A DNA stretch of 43,270 nucleotides from Phycisphaerae bacterium (GTDB lineage Bacteria; Planctomycetota; Phycisphaerae; Sedimentisphaerales; Anaerobacaceae). Each line of letters begins with the position of its first letter. Position 1 is the first letter of the stretch. The stretch is taken from the NCBI GenBank assembly GCA_012744475.1, contig JAAYBV010000046.1:1-43270 (forward strand), in the 5' to 3' direction. Shown piece after piece: positions 16,471 through 24,754 of this stretch. Made by a program: the position numbers and the translations under genes. The notes under the pieces were generated by a model. The model searched no databases and was not told where the DNA came from. It worked only from the letters and a program-made list of their open reading frames with translations.

Positions 16471-17148
16471 ATGAAAGCCTCGTTGACAGCAATTGCGATA
16501 GTCGTGACAGTCGTATCCGCCGGCGCATCTGCCGAGACGGTCCCGCCGCAACAGGTGCTGGAATTCAGCCCGGCGCCGGCCGCTGCCGGCGACTGGTCGT
16601 ACAACGGCGCAGGCGTCCTGAGCTTCGATCAGGACATCATCATCAGTTCCGGCCTGGGCAGCAACTATGACGCCCTGGTCGGCGCGCACGTCTATCTGCC
16701 GACGTTTCAGGTCGCAGGCATTCCCGATGCTCCGTACGTACTGACTCCGTTGGGCAGCGCGCAGATCGTCATCAAGAGCGCCGACAATAGCGCTACGTAT
16801 CTGACCGGCGCGCTGGGCAGCGGCGATCTGTCCACCATCGGAACGGTGGCCGGCGGGTTCACGCAGTTCCAGATGGACATCACCGACCTGTTCATCACGC
16901 ACGAAGGCTCAGCGCTCGGATCGGCGGCACTGGCCCTCCTCGAAAACCTCAGACTACCCTCGCTCGATTTTGAGCTTTCTCTTCAAGGTGGAAGCGGCCC
17001 GGGCTACTACAGCTTCGCCCAGATGCTCGACGGCGGCTACAGCGGCAGCGGCGGGTTCAGTGGGGCCATGTCGGTCCCCGAACCGACGACCATCGCCCTG
17101 CTCGCTCTCGGCAGCCTGGCCTTGGCGCGAAAGCGCCGTAACGAATAA
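16471..17148 (+). CDS. PEP-CTERM surface protein
   Basis: A 225-residue exported protein. The signal peptide ends near ASAE (about residue 19). A beta-strand-rich, glycine- and serine-rich passenger follows, and the end is SVPEPTTIALLALGSLALAR followed by KRRNE, a complete PEP-CTERM signal: PEP motif, one membrane span and a basic end. The substrate-side exosortase is not in this window. ATG 16471 is chosen because AGGA lies about 6 nt upstream and the signal peptide begins there; the in-frame extension upstream overlaps the first PEP-CTERM gene. A strong terminator follows 26 nt after the stop. Confidence 0.85.
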   Translation: MKASLTAIAIVVTVVSAGASAETVPPQQVLEFSPAPAAAGDWSYNGAGVLSFDQDIIISSGLGSNYDALVGAHVYLPTFQVAGIPDAPYVLTPLGSAQIVIKSADNSATYLTGALGSGDLSTIGTVAGGFTQFQMDITDLFITHEGSALGSAALALLENLRLPSLDFELSLQGGSGPGYYSFAQMLDGGYSGSGGFSGAMSVPEPTTIALLALGSLALARKRRNE

Positions 17149-17174
17149 AGTGACCCCCCCTACCTTGGAAGGAC

Positions 17175-17217
17175 GGGCCGTGGCCCCGGCACACCGGGAC
17201 CGCGGCCCGCGATTTTT
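17175..17217 (+). terminator. Strong intrinsic terminator after the PEP-CTERM pair
   Basis: A 15-nt arm starting GGGCCGTGG (17175-17189) pairs with a 15-nt arm ending CGCGGCCC (17194-17208), with two weak positions and a CACA loop, followed by GCGATTTTT. Size, loop and T-run fit a Rho-independent terminator. Confidence 0.85.
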
Positions 17218-17345
17218 CCGCCCACTTGTATCTCGTCGACAGGCCGCCGCTACGCCAAGGAGCTTCTCGCGTCATTGTCCTCTCGATAGAATCACGAGGC
17301 AGGATACTAGAGGTCGTCTCCCCTCAAAATACGTAGTCACCACAA

Positions 17346-17374
17346 TTGACCGCGCCTCGCGGCAAGCATCAAAT
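17346..17374 (+). promoter_or_regulatory. Possible promoter TTGACC-N17-TCAAAT
   Basis: TTGACC (17346-17351) and TCAAAT (17369-17374) are 17 nt apart. It lies after the terminator and about 215 nt before the next start codon. The -10 matches consensus at four of six positions. The rest of the 443-base gap (17149-17591) shows no gene. Confidence 0.35.
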
Positions 17375-17591
17375 ACAAACTGCCCGTGAAGTAGGCGCGC
17401 ACCGCGATAAGTCCGTCTATGAAGCCTTGTTTGCCCCGCAAGACGCGAGACCGACATGAGTGCCAACAGAATGGGCGGTCTGACCAATCGTCGTGGAACG
17501 AAGCTACCGAGGCCGCAGGTCATGTGTTCGGCGCGATGGACTTGCGCTGTATCGGGTCTACCATTCATCCCTTCTTGTAGGAGGCAACACC

Positions 17592-18389
17592 ATGAAACCA
17601 AGACAGAAAACAGCAGGCGTGGCCATTGTCTTGCTTGCAATCGGATTGGTGGGAACACTGGCGTCTTCCCCCGCAGGCGATCTGGGTCACTCTTCCTCAT
17701 TTGCATCGACGGTGATGTTGCCCAGCGCGCTGCCTATGGGCGTGCCGATGGATAGGCGAATCGACGAGAACGGACCAGGTGAGCCAGGTGCTCAGAGTTC
17801 TCAACACGACGTCTGGATATCTGTGTTCTCGGCCTTGAACGACATGAGAGGCAAACTGATGAGTCAGCTCGACGCGGCCGGAGAACAATACCCTGAGCTG
17901 CTCTTGACGTTTCGATTGCTGGCGACCTATTCCAACTTTCTGGAGGTCCGCATTCGGGACCTGTCGAGAAGTCAGGTGCGCGCCACAGGCGAGGAACTGC
18001 CACCAGTGATGGACCTGGACCGCCGGTTTCGGACAGGTTTGTTTCCCCCTGACATCTGTCCTCCCTATCCCGATGGCTCACTCACGGCGAGATTCGGTCT
18101 GACGATGAAAGACATCCGCGACATTACGATGGAGGAGAAGATCGAGGAGCTGAACAGGCGGCTCTCCCTTCTGAGATCATGCGATGATATCAAGACGGAG
18201 CGTCAGGAGAAGCTGGATCGGCTGAATGAGCTGTCTGCATACGACTATCTGACGTCCGAGCAACTGGAGGAAATGTACGAATGCGTCGAGCGGATCAAGA
18301 CCCTGACCGATGCACTTCTTGAGAACGGGTGCATCACGGTCTTGTACCTAATCGTCGAACCGAATCTACCGGTGTTACAGGGGACGTGA
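17592..18389 (+). CDS. Unknown secreted protein with a helical C-terminal half
   Basis: A 265-residue protein with an N-terminal signal (hydrophobic about 8-24, SSPAGD following). The middle contains helices such as WISVFSALNDMRGKLMSQL and LTFRLLATYSNFLEVRI. The second half is charged and helical (TMEEKIEELNRRLSLLRS, ERQEKLDRLNELSAYDYLT, EQLEEMYECVERIKTLTDA), compatible with a coiled coil. No domain is recognised. The start has GGAGG about 7 nt upstream. It stands alone behind a terminator and its own possible promoter. Codon and base use are slightly less GC-rich than in the neighbours. Confidence 0.7.
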   Translation: MKPRQKTAGVAIVLLAIGLVGTLASSPAGDLGHSSSFASTVMLPSALPMGVPMDRRIDENGPGEPGAQSSQHDVWISVFSALNDMRGKLMSQLDAAGEQYPELLLTFRLLATYSNFLEVRIRDLSRSQVRATGEELPPVMDLDRRFRTGLFPPDICPPYPDGSLTARFGLTMKDIRDITMEEKIEELNRRLSLLRSCDDIKTERQEKLDRLNELSAYDYLTSEQLEEMYECVERIKTLTDALLENGCITVLYLIVEPNLPVLQGT

Positions 18390-18531
18390 GGAGTCCATCT
18401 CTGGCGCTCACGCGTCTGGCAATACTGCCTCTGTCTGGATGGTCTGGGACCCGGTGCATCGAATTCTCTGGTAACGAGTGACGGTCCTTCCGGAGGATTC
18501 GATGGTGCCTGGCAGCGACGTCTCTGGCTGG

Positions 18532-18568
18532 TTGCCCATTTTCGAGAACGTGGTATAGTTGGTTCTCG
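18532..18568 (+). promoter_or_regulatory. Promoter with a palindrome flanking the -10 (likely operator)
   Basis: TTGCCC (18532-18537) and TATAGT (18554-18559) are 16 nt apart. CGAGAAC (18543-18549) and GTTCTCG (18562-18568) are exact inverted repeats that bracket the -10. A bound protein would block RNA polymerase. The next start codon is only about 17 nt from the expected start point, so this is very probably the fucosidase promoter. Confidence 0.6.
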
Positions 18569-18583
18569 GGTGGGCCGAGGTGG

Positions 18584-20089
18584 ATGGTGGACCGGCTGTT
18601 GGGGTGTCGGGCTATGGCGATGGTGCGATGGGCTGCACTTGGCTTGTTTGTGGTTGGTATGCTGGCGCCGTTGGCTGTGAGTGCGTCATCGGCCGAGCGG
18701 TATGAACCAACGTGGGAATCGCTCGACGCCCGGCCGACGCCGCAGTGGTTCAGGGACGCGAAGTTCGGGGTCTTTGTGTGTTGGGGCCTGTATTCCGTGC
18801 CCGCGTGGACTCCGAAGGGCCACTACGCGGAATGGTACCAGTACTGGCTCCAGGAGAATGCCTTCGACGGTCAGGTGGCCGAGTTTCACGCGCGGACCTA
18901 CGGCGCCGATTTCCAGTTCCGGGATTTTGCGCCGATGTTCAAGGCCGAGCTGTGGGACCCGAACGCCTGGGCCGATTTGTTTGCGAGGGCCGGCGCCAGG
19001 TACATCGTGCTGACCACCAAGCACCACTCCGGCTACACGCTCTGGCCCAGCGCCGAGGCCGAGCGGACCTACGGAGCGAACTACAATCCCGTCAAGGTCG
19101 GGCCCAAGCGTGATCTCGTCGGCGACCTGGCAACAGCGGTGCGGAAGAGAAACATCAGGGTCGGGCTGTACTATTCGCTGTACGAGTGGTATCACCCGCT
19201 CTGGAAGAGCGACAAGGCGCAATTCGTCGAGGAGCATCTGTTTGGGCAGTTCAAGGACCTCGTGACGCGCTATCAGCCGGATGTGGTCTGGGCGGACGGG
19301 GAATGGGATCTGCCCTGGGAGCAGTGGCGAAGCCCCGAATTGCTGGCCTGGCTGTTCAACCACGCGGCGAACGCGAACGACGTCGTCGTCAACGACCGGT
19401 GGGGCAAAGGGGCCCGGCACAAACACGGCGGATTCTACACGACCGAATACGGTTCCGGCCTGGACGATGACAGCTACCCCTGGGAAGAGAACCGGGGGAT
19501 GGGACACTCGTACGGCTACAACCGCGCCGAGAACGCGGAGGACTATCGGTCCGCGCAGGAGCTGATCCTGATGATGGTCGATGTCGTAAGCCGGGGCGGC
19601 AACCTGTGCCTGGACATCGGGCCGCGAGCCGACGGCACGATCCCGGTGATCATACAGGAGCGATTGCTCCAGATCGGCGCGTGGCTCGCCACCAACGGCG
19701 AAGCCATCTACGGCACGCGCATGTGGAAAGCGCCCTGCCAATGGAGCGCGGGGGACATTCCACAACTCAAGCGGGGCGAGTACATGACACACTTCAACAT
19801 CCTGGAGCAGACGGTCGCCCCGCCGCCTGGGCAAGCGCGCAAAGAAGTGCTGTTCACCTTCAAGGACGGAAATCTATACGCGATCGCGCCCAAGTGGCCG
19901 GGCAAGGAGTTGCGACTGAGAGACGTCCAGGCCGGCAGCAACACCACGGTGACGTTCCTAGCCACGCGTGCGACGCTGCCCTGGCGAACCGAAGGCAGCG
20001 ACCTGATCGTCACACTGCCTGAGTTCGATCCGAACACATCGACGAGCCAGCGACCCTGTGCGTTCCGAGTCAGTGGTGTTACGAGATGA
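18584..20089 (+). CDS. Secreted alpha-L-fucosidase, GH29
   Basis: A 501-residue exported enzyme that releases alpha-linked L-fucose from glycans. A hydrophobic export signal lies at about 12-35. GH29 hallmarks are PQWFRDAKFGVFVCWGLYSVP near 46, ARYIVLTTKHHSGYTLWPS near 145 with the paired histidines, and PDVVWADGEWD near 233 holding the nucleophile Asp about 238. NRGMGHSYGYN and SRGGNLCLDIGPRADGTIP are the late substrate-pocket stretches. A C-terminal beta-sandwich follows. ATG 18584 is used; ATG 18614 is an alternative. It sits behind a palindrome-controlled promoter and upstream of a small membrane protein 16 nt away. The acid/base residue of GH29 is variable and was not assigned. Confidence 0.93.
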   Translation: MVDRLLGCRAMAMVRWAALGLFVVGMLAPLAVSASSAERYEPTWESLDARPTPQWFRDAKFGVFVCWGLYSVPAWTPKGHYAEWYQYWLQENAFDGQVAEFHARTYGADFQFRDFAPMFKAELWDPNAWADLFARAGARYIVLTTKHHSGYTLWPSAEAERTYGANYNPVKVGPKRDLVGDLATAVRKRNIRVGLYYSLYEWYHPLWKSDKAQFVEEHLFGQFKDLVTRYQPDVVWADGEWDLPWEQWRSPELLAWLFNHAANANDVVVNDRWGKGARHKHGGFYTTEYGSGLDDDSYPWEENRGMGHSYGYNRAENAEDYRSAQELILMMVDVVSRGGNLCLDIGPRADGTIPVIIQERLLQIGAWLATNGEAIYGTRMWKAPCQWSAGDIPQLKRGEYMTHFNILEQTVAPPPGQARKEVLFTFKDGNLYAIAPKWPGKELRLRDVQAGSNTTVTFLATRATLPWRTEGSDLIVTLPEFDPNTSTSQRPCAFRVSGVTR

Positions 20090-20105
20090 TGTGGGGAGAG
20101 CGGAA

Positions 20106-20423
20106 ATGAATGCTGGATGGGTAGGCGGTATCGGCGGAGGTCTGGTCGGGATCGCGGGCGGGGTCTTCGGGACCTATTGCGGGATCAAGAATACGCACGG
20201 ACCTCGCGAGCGGGCATTCATGGTCAAGTGTGCGATCACCTGTTGGGCCTACGTTCTCGGCTATCTTCTCCTTCTCGTTACTCTTCCGCGTCCGTACGGG
20301 TGGTTCCTGTCGATTCCCTACACACTCTTGCTGTGTATCGGGATCGTATACGCGAACCGGATCCAACATAGAATCCGTCAGGAGGAATCGGCGAACCAGC
20401 CGACGGATACGCCGCGCCCATAG
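20106..20423 (+). CDS. Small conserved-looking membrane protein
   Basis: A 105-residue protein with three hydrophobic segments (about 5-24, 41-59 and 66-84) and a basic C-terminal tail. The stretch GTYCGIKNTHGPRERAFMVK between the first and second helices is charged and sharply patterned, as in a conserved small membrane family, but I do not know its function. ATG 20106 has GGGAG about 9 nt upstream; the earlier in-frame start at 20058 overlaps the fucosidase end. Spacing of 16 nt suggests co-transcription with the fucosidase. Confidence 0.65.
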   Translation: MNAGWVGGIGGGLVGIAGGVFGTYCGIKNTHGPRERAFMVKCAITCWAYVLGYLLLLVTLPRPYGWFLSIPYTLLLCIGIVYANRIQHRIRQEESANQPTDTPRP

Positions 20424-20459
20424 CACCGCTGCACAGACCCGCACGCTGCCGGCGATGCG

Positions 20460-21563
20460 CTATTTGTACATGGGCGGCAGGTCTTCGAGGAAGAGCGTGA
20501 AGGGGTCGGCTTCGAAGGCTTTGAAATCCTCCACCGTGGCGGCCCCGGGGAACGGCGCGTAGTTCTGACGCCGGTCGGCGTTGCGCCAGACGAGGACCCA
20601 CGCCAGCTTCCGCGTCTGGGGACTCGCGTTGACCACATCGAGCAGGATATCGGTCCACCAGTTGGCGTTGCGTTCGCCCTGGCCGACGCCCGTCTCGGTG
20701 AAGGCGGCGAGTTTGTTTCGCTCTTCCGCCAGAGCCACCACGGTTTCGAGCGCCCGGCGGGCCTGCTCTTTGGTGTCGGACGATCGCAGGTCGCCATAGT
20801 TGTCGTGACCGAGGATATCGACCACGTCATCGCCGGGATAGCGTTCGAGGTATTCTTCAGCGCTCTTGAAGCGGTCGGGCGAGTAGCACGTGATGATGTT
20901 GTGAAGACCCCTGGTCTTTCGCAGATAGTCGATGGTGAATCGCCAGATCTGCTTGTACTCGTCCGGCGTACACCACTCGGCGCCCCACCAGAACCACGAG
21001 CCGTTGTGTTCGTGGAAGGGTCGGAAGATCACCGGGACCGGTTCGCCTCCCGGCCCTTTCAGGTCGGCCAGAAACACCGCCACCTCGTCGAGCTTCGTCT
21101 GCCACGTCTGGTGCAGGTCGCCGCCGGGCAACAGACGCACCACCACCTTCTTCCGTGTCCACGAGCTTTCTATCGAGCCGGGCACGCGGGCATGCCAACT
21201 GATCGTATTGACTCCGCCTCTGGCGTAGCCTCGGGCGATCCAGACCTTCATGTTCTCGAACGGAACGCCATCGATGTTGGCGGGCGTCCCGATGTGGCCC
21301 AGGTCCCAGCCGAAGACGGCCGGGAACCTGCCGCAAACGCGGTGGACGTCGCTGTCGAAATCGTTCGCCCCGGCCTTCCATCCGACGCCGTAGGCGAGCG
21401 TGTCCTGATGGGCAAGAAGAATGCCTTTCTGCGTCACCTCACATAGGTTCCGATAGAGGGCCTTCGTCTCGGCCGTCGCCAGAGGGTCGGTCGGCTCGGG
21501 TTCGGCTGGGAAGGTGACACCACAGGCCAGAAGGATGATCCAACAGGAAGCGCACGGTCTCAT
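20460..21563 (-). CDS. Secreted beta-mannanase-type glycosidase, GH26
   Basis: A 367-residue enzyme of the GH26 clan-A barrel, mostly endo-beta-1,4-mannanases. Evidence: ILLAHQDTLAYGVGW near 48, FPAVFGWDLGH near 80, VPVIFRPFHEHNGSWFWWG near 176 with the acid/base Glu about 185 after His184, and LAAFTETGVG near 285 with the nucleophile Glu about 290. A hydrophobic N-terminus with LLAC near residue 14 suggests export, perhaps as a lipoprotein. ATG 21563 has GAGGAG 7 nt upstream; the frame runs on to 21680 without export features. It is convergent with the small membrane protein, 36 nt apart. Other GH26 activities (beta-1,3-xylanase, lichenase) cannot be excluded. Confidence 0.9.
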   Translation of the reverse strand: MRPCASCWIILLACGVTFPAEPEPTDPLATAETKALYRNLCEVTQKGILLAHQDTLAYGVGWKAGANDFDSDVHRVCGRFPAVFGWDLGHIGTPANIDGVPFENMKVWIARGYARGGVNTISWHARVPGSIESSWTRKKVVVRLLPGGDLHQTWQTKLDEVAVFLADLKGPGGEPVPVIFRPFHEHNGSWFWWGAEWCTPDEYKQIWRFTIDYLRKTRGLHNIITCYSPDRFKSAEEYLERYPGDDVVDILGHDNYGDLRSSDTKEQARRALETVVALAEERNKLAAFTETGVGQGERNANWWTDILLDVVNASPQTRKLAWVLVWRNADRRQNYAPFPGAATVEDFKAFEADPFTLFLEDLPPMYK

Positions 21564-21758
21564 ACCCGGACTCCTCAATTCTCCATTCTCCTTGCGTCTT
21601 GCACAGGAGTATAGAGCATCGGCGGGCCCGGATGCGAGGACTTTCCCGATGTCGCGAGGCGCCGAGCGAGGAGCGCGCAAAAAAAGAGGGAGACAGCGAC
21701 CCCCCTTGGCATAGACACCTGGTCAGCCGCCCCCCCTGGAAAAGAAGGAAGGAGTATT

Positions 21759-21923
21759 ATGAGCGAGATCTCTGCATCTCGGGCTTTTCTACCACCCCCT
21801 TACACCCAAAGTATAGTTCAGGTTTTGACGGAAGCAAAAACAGCGAGAGGATTCTTTCGTATGTTCCCCATGAGCCCGGTCCGCCACTGGCGGAACGGCA
21901 TCCGGAACGATTCTCGCTTGTGA
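21759..21923 (+). CDS. Possible small ORF
   Basis: A 54-codon frame preceded by an unusually good ribosome binding site (AAGGAAGGAG, then TATT and ATG). The product is polar and basic with no recognised motif. An overlapping frame ending at 22000 is equally open. The remaining spacer (21564-22009) shows no promoter or terminator I would defend. It may be noise. Confidence 0.25.
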   Translation: MSEISASRAFLPPPYTQSIVQVLTEAKTARGFFRMFPMSPVRHWRNGIRNDSRL

Positions 21924-22009
21924 GACCTGTTCCGGTTCACTATGATCGCGACGACGTGAAGGCGGCTGCCGGCCGGATGGGCCGGCTCGAACTTGCATGA
22001 GGACCATGG

Positions 22010-24499
22010 ATGCTACCGTTTACCGATCCTGTACTGATCTTCGGCAGCGTCATGGCGCTGATTCTGGTCGTGCCGCTGTTCGCGAGGGGACTGCACCTGC
22101 CCGAGATCATCGGGTTGATCGCCGCCGGAATCGTCTTCGGTCCGCACGGCCTCGGGATTCTGGCCCGGGACCAGACCGTCCATCTCCTCGGCACGGTCGG
22201 TCTGCTGTACATCATGTTCCTCGCGGGGCTGGAGATCGACCTGCACCAGGTCCGAAAGAACCGCAGCCACGCGATCGTCTTCGGGCTTCTGACGTTCAGC
22301 ATTCCCCTGGCGATGGGAATCCCGATGGGCATCTGGGTGCTCGGGCTGACCGTTCCTTCGGCCATTCTCCTGGCGAGCATGTTCAGCTCTCACACGCTGC
22401 TGACCTTTCCCGTCGTGGGCAAGCTGGGCCTGGCCAAGTCCCGTTCGGTGACGACAGTTATCGGCGGAACCATCATCACCGACACGCTGGCCCTGCTGTT
22501 GCTCTCGGTGATCGCCAGCACCACGTGCGGCGAAGTGACCGCCGGCTTCTGGGTCCGGCTGTTCGTCCTGATGGTCGTGTACATTGCGGCCGTACTGACC
22601 CTCATCCCCCTGATCGGCCGCAAGTTCTTCCGCGATATCGCCGTCGACGAGAACAGCGAGTTCATCTTCGTCCTGGCGGTCGCCCTGCTCAGTTCGTATC
22701 TGGCACACGTGGCCGGACTGGAGCCGATCATCGGGGCCTTCCTGGCCGGGATTGCACTGAACTCCCTGATCCCCGAGAAGAGCCTTCTGATGACCCGGAT
22801 TCACTTCACCGGCGACATCATCTTCATCCCCTTCTTCCTGCTGTCCGTGGGCATGCTGGTCGATCTGGGTCTGCTGCTGACGGGGTCGGGCGCGTGGATC
22901 ATCTCCATCAGCATGACCGTGGTCGCCCTGCTGGCCAAATGGGCCGCTGCCCGAGCCGGCGAGACGGCGCTGCGGTACCGCCGGGACGAGGGCCGATTGA
23001 TCTTCGGGCTCAGCGTCAATCAGGCCGCCGCCACGCTCGCGGCGGTCATGGTGGGCTATGACCTCGGACTGTTCTCCGAGGCGGTCATCACCGGAACCAT
23101 CATGATGATCGCTGTGACCTGCCTGGTCGGCTCGATCGTCACCGAACGAGCCGGACGGGCGGTCGCTCTGCACGAAGAGCAGGCGGGCTTCGATGCGTCG
23201 TCGGCGCCGCACAGGATCATGATCCCCCTGGAGGAGCGAAAAGGGGCCAGAGAGCTGCTCGACGTCGCGCTGCTGCTTCGCGAGAAGGGATCTCACGAGC
23301 CGTTGTACCCGGTTCGCGTGGCCGAGGAGGGCCGCGATTCGGACCAGCAGGTAGCCGCAGCGGAGAAGATCCTCGCCCATACGGTCGTCCGCACTATGGC
23401 GGCCGGCATCCCGGTGACTCCCCTGACCAGCGTGGACATCAGCGTCACCTCGGGCATCCTGCGGACCATCCGAGACAATCGGATATCCATGGTCCTGCTG
23501 AACTGGGATGGGCAAGTCGGCTTCAAGACTCGTACGTTCGGCCGGATCATCGATGCGGTCGTCGAACAGAGTGTTCAGTTCATCCTGGTCAGCCGTTTCC
23601 GCAAGCCGGTCAGCACCACCGGCAGGATCGTGCTGGTCCTGCCGCCCCTGGCGGAGCGCCAGGGCGGCTTCGAGTCGGTCATCACCGCGGTCAAGACGTT
23701 GGCCAACCAGGCGGGAACCACCTTGCTGGTCCGTTGTTCCGTCGAGACCAAGGCCGCCGCAGAGGCGTTCGTCACGAAAACGCCGCCTTCGGTGTCTACG
23801 TCCATACGGACCTTCGGCGCGTGGAAGACCGTGCAGGGAGAGCTGGCCGACGAGATCGACCCGAACGATTGGCTCATCCTCATGAGCGTGCGAAAGGGAG
23901 AGGTCGCATGGCAGCCCATTCTGGACCGTCTGCCCGGTCATCTGGCCGGGCAATTCCCCAACACGACGTTCTCCGTCGTCATACCGCCGACCCAACGGTG
24001 GGACAGCCAGCAGGCGGCCGACAGGATCCTCGATTCCTCCTACATCTTCTCGACGTTCACCCGCGAGAGAACAAGGTTGCAGATGGACGTCACGAGCACG
24101 GAGCAGGCGATTCGAGAGCTGCTGAGCTGCCATTTCCGCGAGGGCTCCGACGAGGCGCGTGCGATCACCCGCCTGCTGCACACGATGAGCCAGCAGGAGC
24201 CCGTGGAACTGACTAAGGACGTCGTTCTGCTCCATGCCCATGTACCGCAGGTCTTCGGGTCGACCGTCTTCCTTGGAGTCTCACGAAGCCGCCTGGATGT
24301 GCCGCTTGCCTCGGGTGAACCCCACATTCTGATCATCCTGCTGGACCCGGTCGGACAGGACCCGGCCAGGCACCTGCGGGCTTTGGCGGACATCGCCCGG
24401 ATCATTCGCCTGCCCGACATGGTCCAGGTGCTTCGGACCGCGAAGGATTTCGACAGCCTGGTCTCGGACATTGCCCTGCGAACGATCGGCAAGAGGTAG
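22010..24499 (+). CDS. Cation:proton antiporter (CPA2) fused to USP-like and EIIA-like domains
   Basis: An 829-residue protein. Residues 1-390 are a CPA2 antiporter: about 12 helices, GPHGLGIL near 44, LYIMFLAGLEID near 65, and a conserved acidic site in GGTIITDTLALLL near 152. The preceding Thr gives a TD pair rather than DD or ND, which in CPA2 relatives goes with electroneutral (K+ or Na+)/H+ exchange. About 400-670 looks like two universal-stress (USP)-type repeats. The last 130 residues resemble PTS EIIA of the nitrogen/fructose type, with LLHAHVPQVFGSTVFLGVS aligning to the phosphorylated IPHAR site. This suggests transport controlled by nucleotides and/or phosphorylation, which is inference. 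The start has GAGGA close upstream. Not in an obvious operon with gyrA. Confidence 0.85.
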   Translation: MLPFTDPVLIFGSVMALILVVPLFARGLHLPEIIGLIAAGIVFGPHGLGILARDQTVHLLGTVGLLYIMFLAGLEIDLHQVRKNRSHAIVFGLLTFSIPLAMGIPMGIWVLGLTVPSAILLASMFSSHTLLTFPVVGKLGLAKSRSVTTVIGGTIITDTLALLLLSVIASTTCGEVTAGFWVRLFVLMVVYIAAVLTLIPLIGRKFFRDIAVDENSEFIFVLAVALLSSYLAHVAGLEPIIGAFLAGIALNSLIPEKSLLMTRIHFTGDIIFIPFFLLSVGMLVDLGLLLTGSGAWIISISMTVVALLAKWAAARAGETALRYRRDEGRLIFGLSVNQAAATLAAVMVGYDLGLFSEAVITGTIMMIAVTCLVGSIVTERAGRAVALHEEQAGFDASSAPHRIMIPLEERKGARELLDVALLLREKGSHEPLYPVRVAEEGRDSDQQVAAAEKILAHTVVRTMAAGIPVTPLTSVDISVTSGILRTIRDNRISMVLLNWDGQVGFKTRTFGRIIDAVVEQSVQFILVSRFRKPVSTTGRIVLVLPPLAERQGGFESVITAVKTLANQAGTTLLVRCSVETKAAAEAFVTKTPPSVSTSIRTFGAWKTVQGELADEIDPNDWLILMSVRKGEVAWQPILDRLPGHLAGQFPNTTFSVVIPPTQRWDSQQAADRILDSSYIFSTFTRERTRLQMDVTSTEQAIRELLSCHFREGSDEARAITRLLHTMSQQEPVELTKDVVLLHAHVPQVFGSTVFLGVSRSRLDVPLASGEPHILIILLDPVGQDPARHLRALADIARIIRLPDMVQVLRTAKDFDSLVSDIALRTIGKR

Positions 24500-24587
24500 A
24501 GCTGGACACGGCGGCCCCGGACTGCAGAATCCGGGCGATGGCGGCCCGGAGAGCGGAAAATCAGCGGATTCTTGCCTCCTGCGACCC

Positions 24588-24616
24588 TTGACTTACGCCG
24601 GTCTCGGTGGTAGGTT
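24588..24616 (+). promoter_or_regulatory. Candidate gyrA promoter TTGACT-N17-TAGGTT
   Basis: TTGACT (24588-24593) and TAGGTT (24611-24616) are separated by 17 nt, the same pair as at 8857-8885. It lies in the gap between the antiporter and gyrA, with the start codon about 135 nt downstream of the expected transcript start. Confidence 0.45.
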
Positions 24617-24631
24617 ATGGGTTTTTGGGAA

Positions 24632-24685
24632 CCCTGGCCAGGGACGGTGATCGGCATTTGCACGGGTGTGTCACACCTTTTTTTT
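24632..24685 (+). terminator. Palindrome plus short hairpin with T8 in the gyrA leader
   Basis: CCCTGGCCAGGG (24632-24643) is a perfect palindrome. GGTGTGTCACACC (24665-24677), a 5-bp stem with a 3-nt loop, is followed by eight T residues (24678-24685). The hairpin plus T-run is terminator-like. Its place after the promoter makes it either the terminator of the antiporter transcript or an attenuator in the gyrA leader. Confidence 0.5.
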
Positions 24686-24754
24686 GAACAGAATCCAGCG
24701 CGGCCGCCGTGCTTGGCGACTTGACCCGAATTCGGACCAATCGAGATAGAAGAC

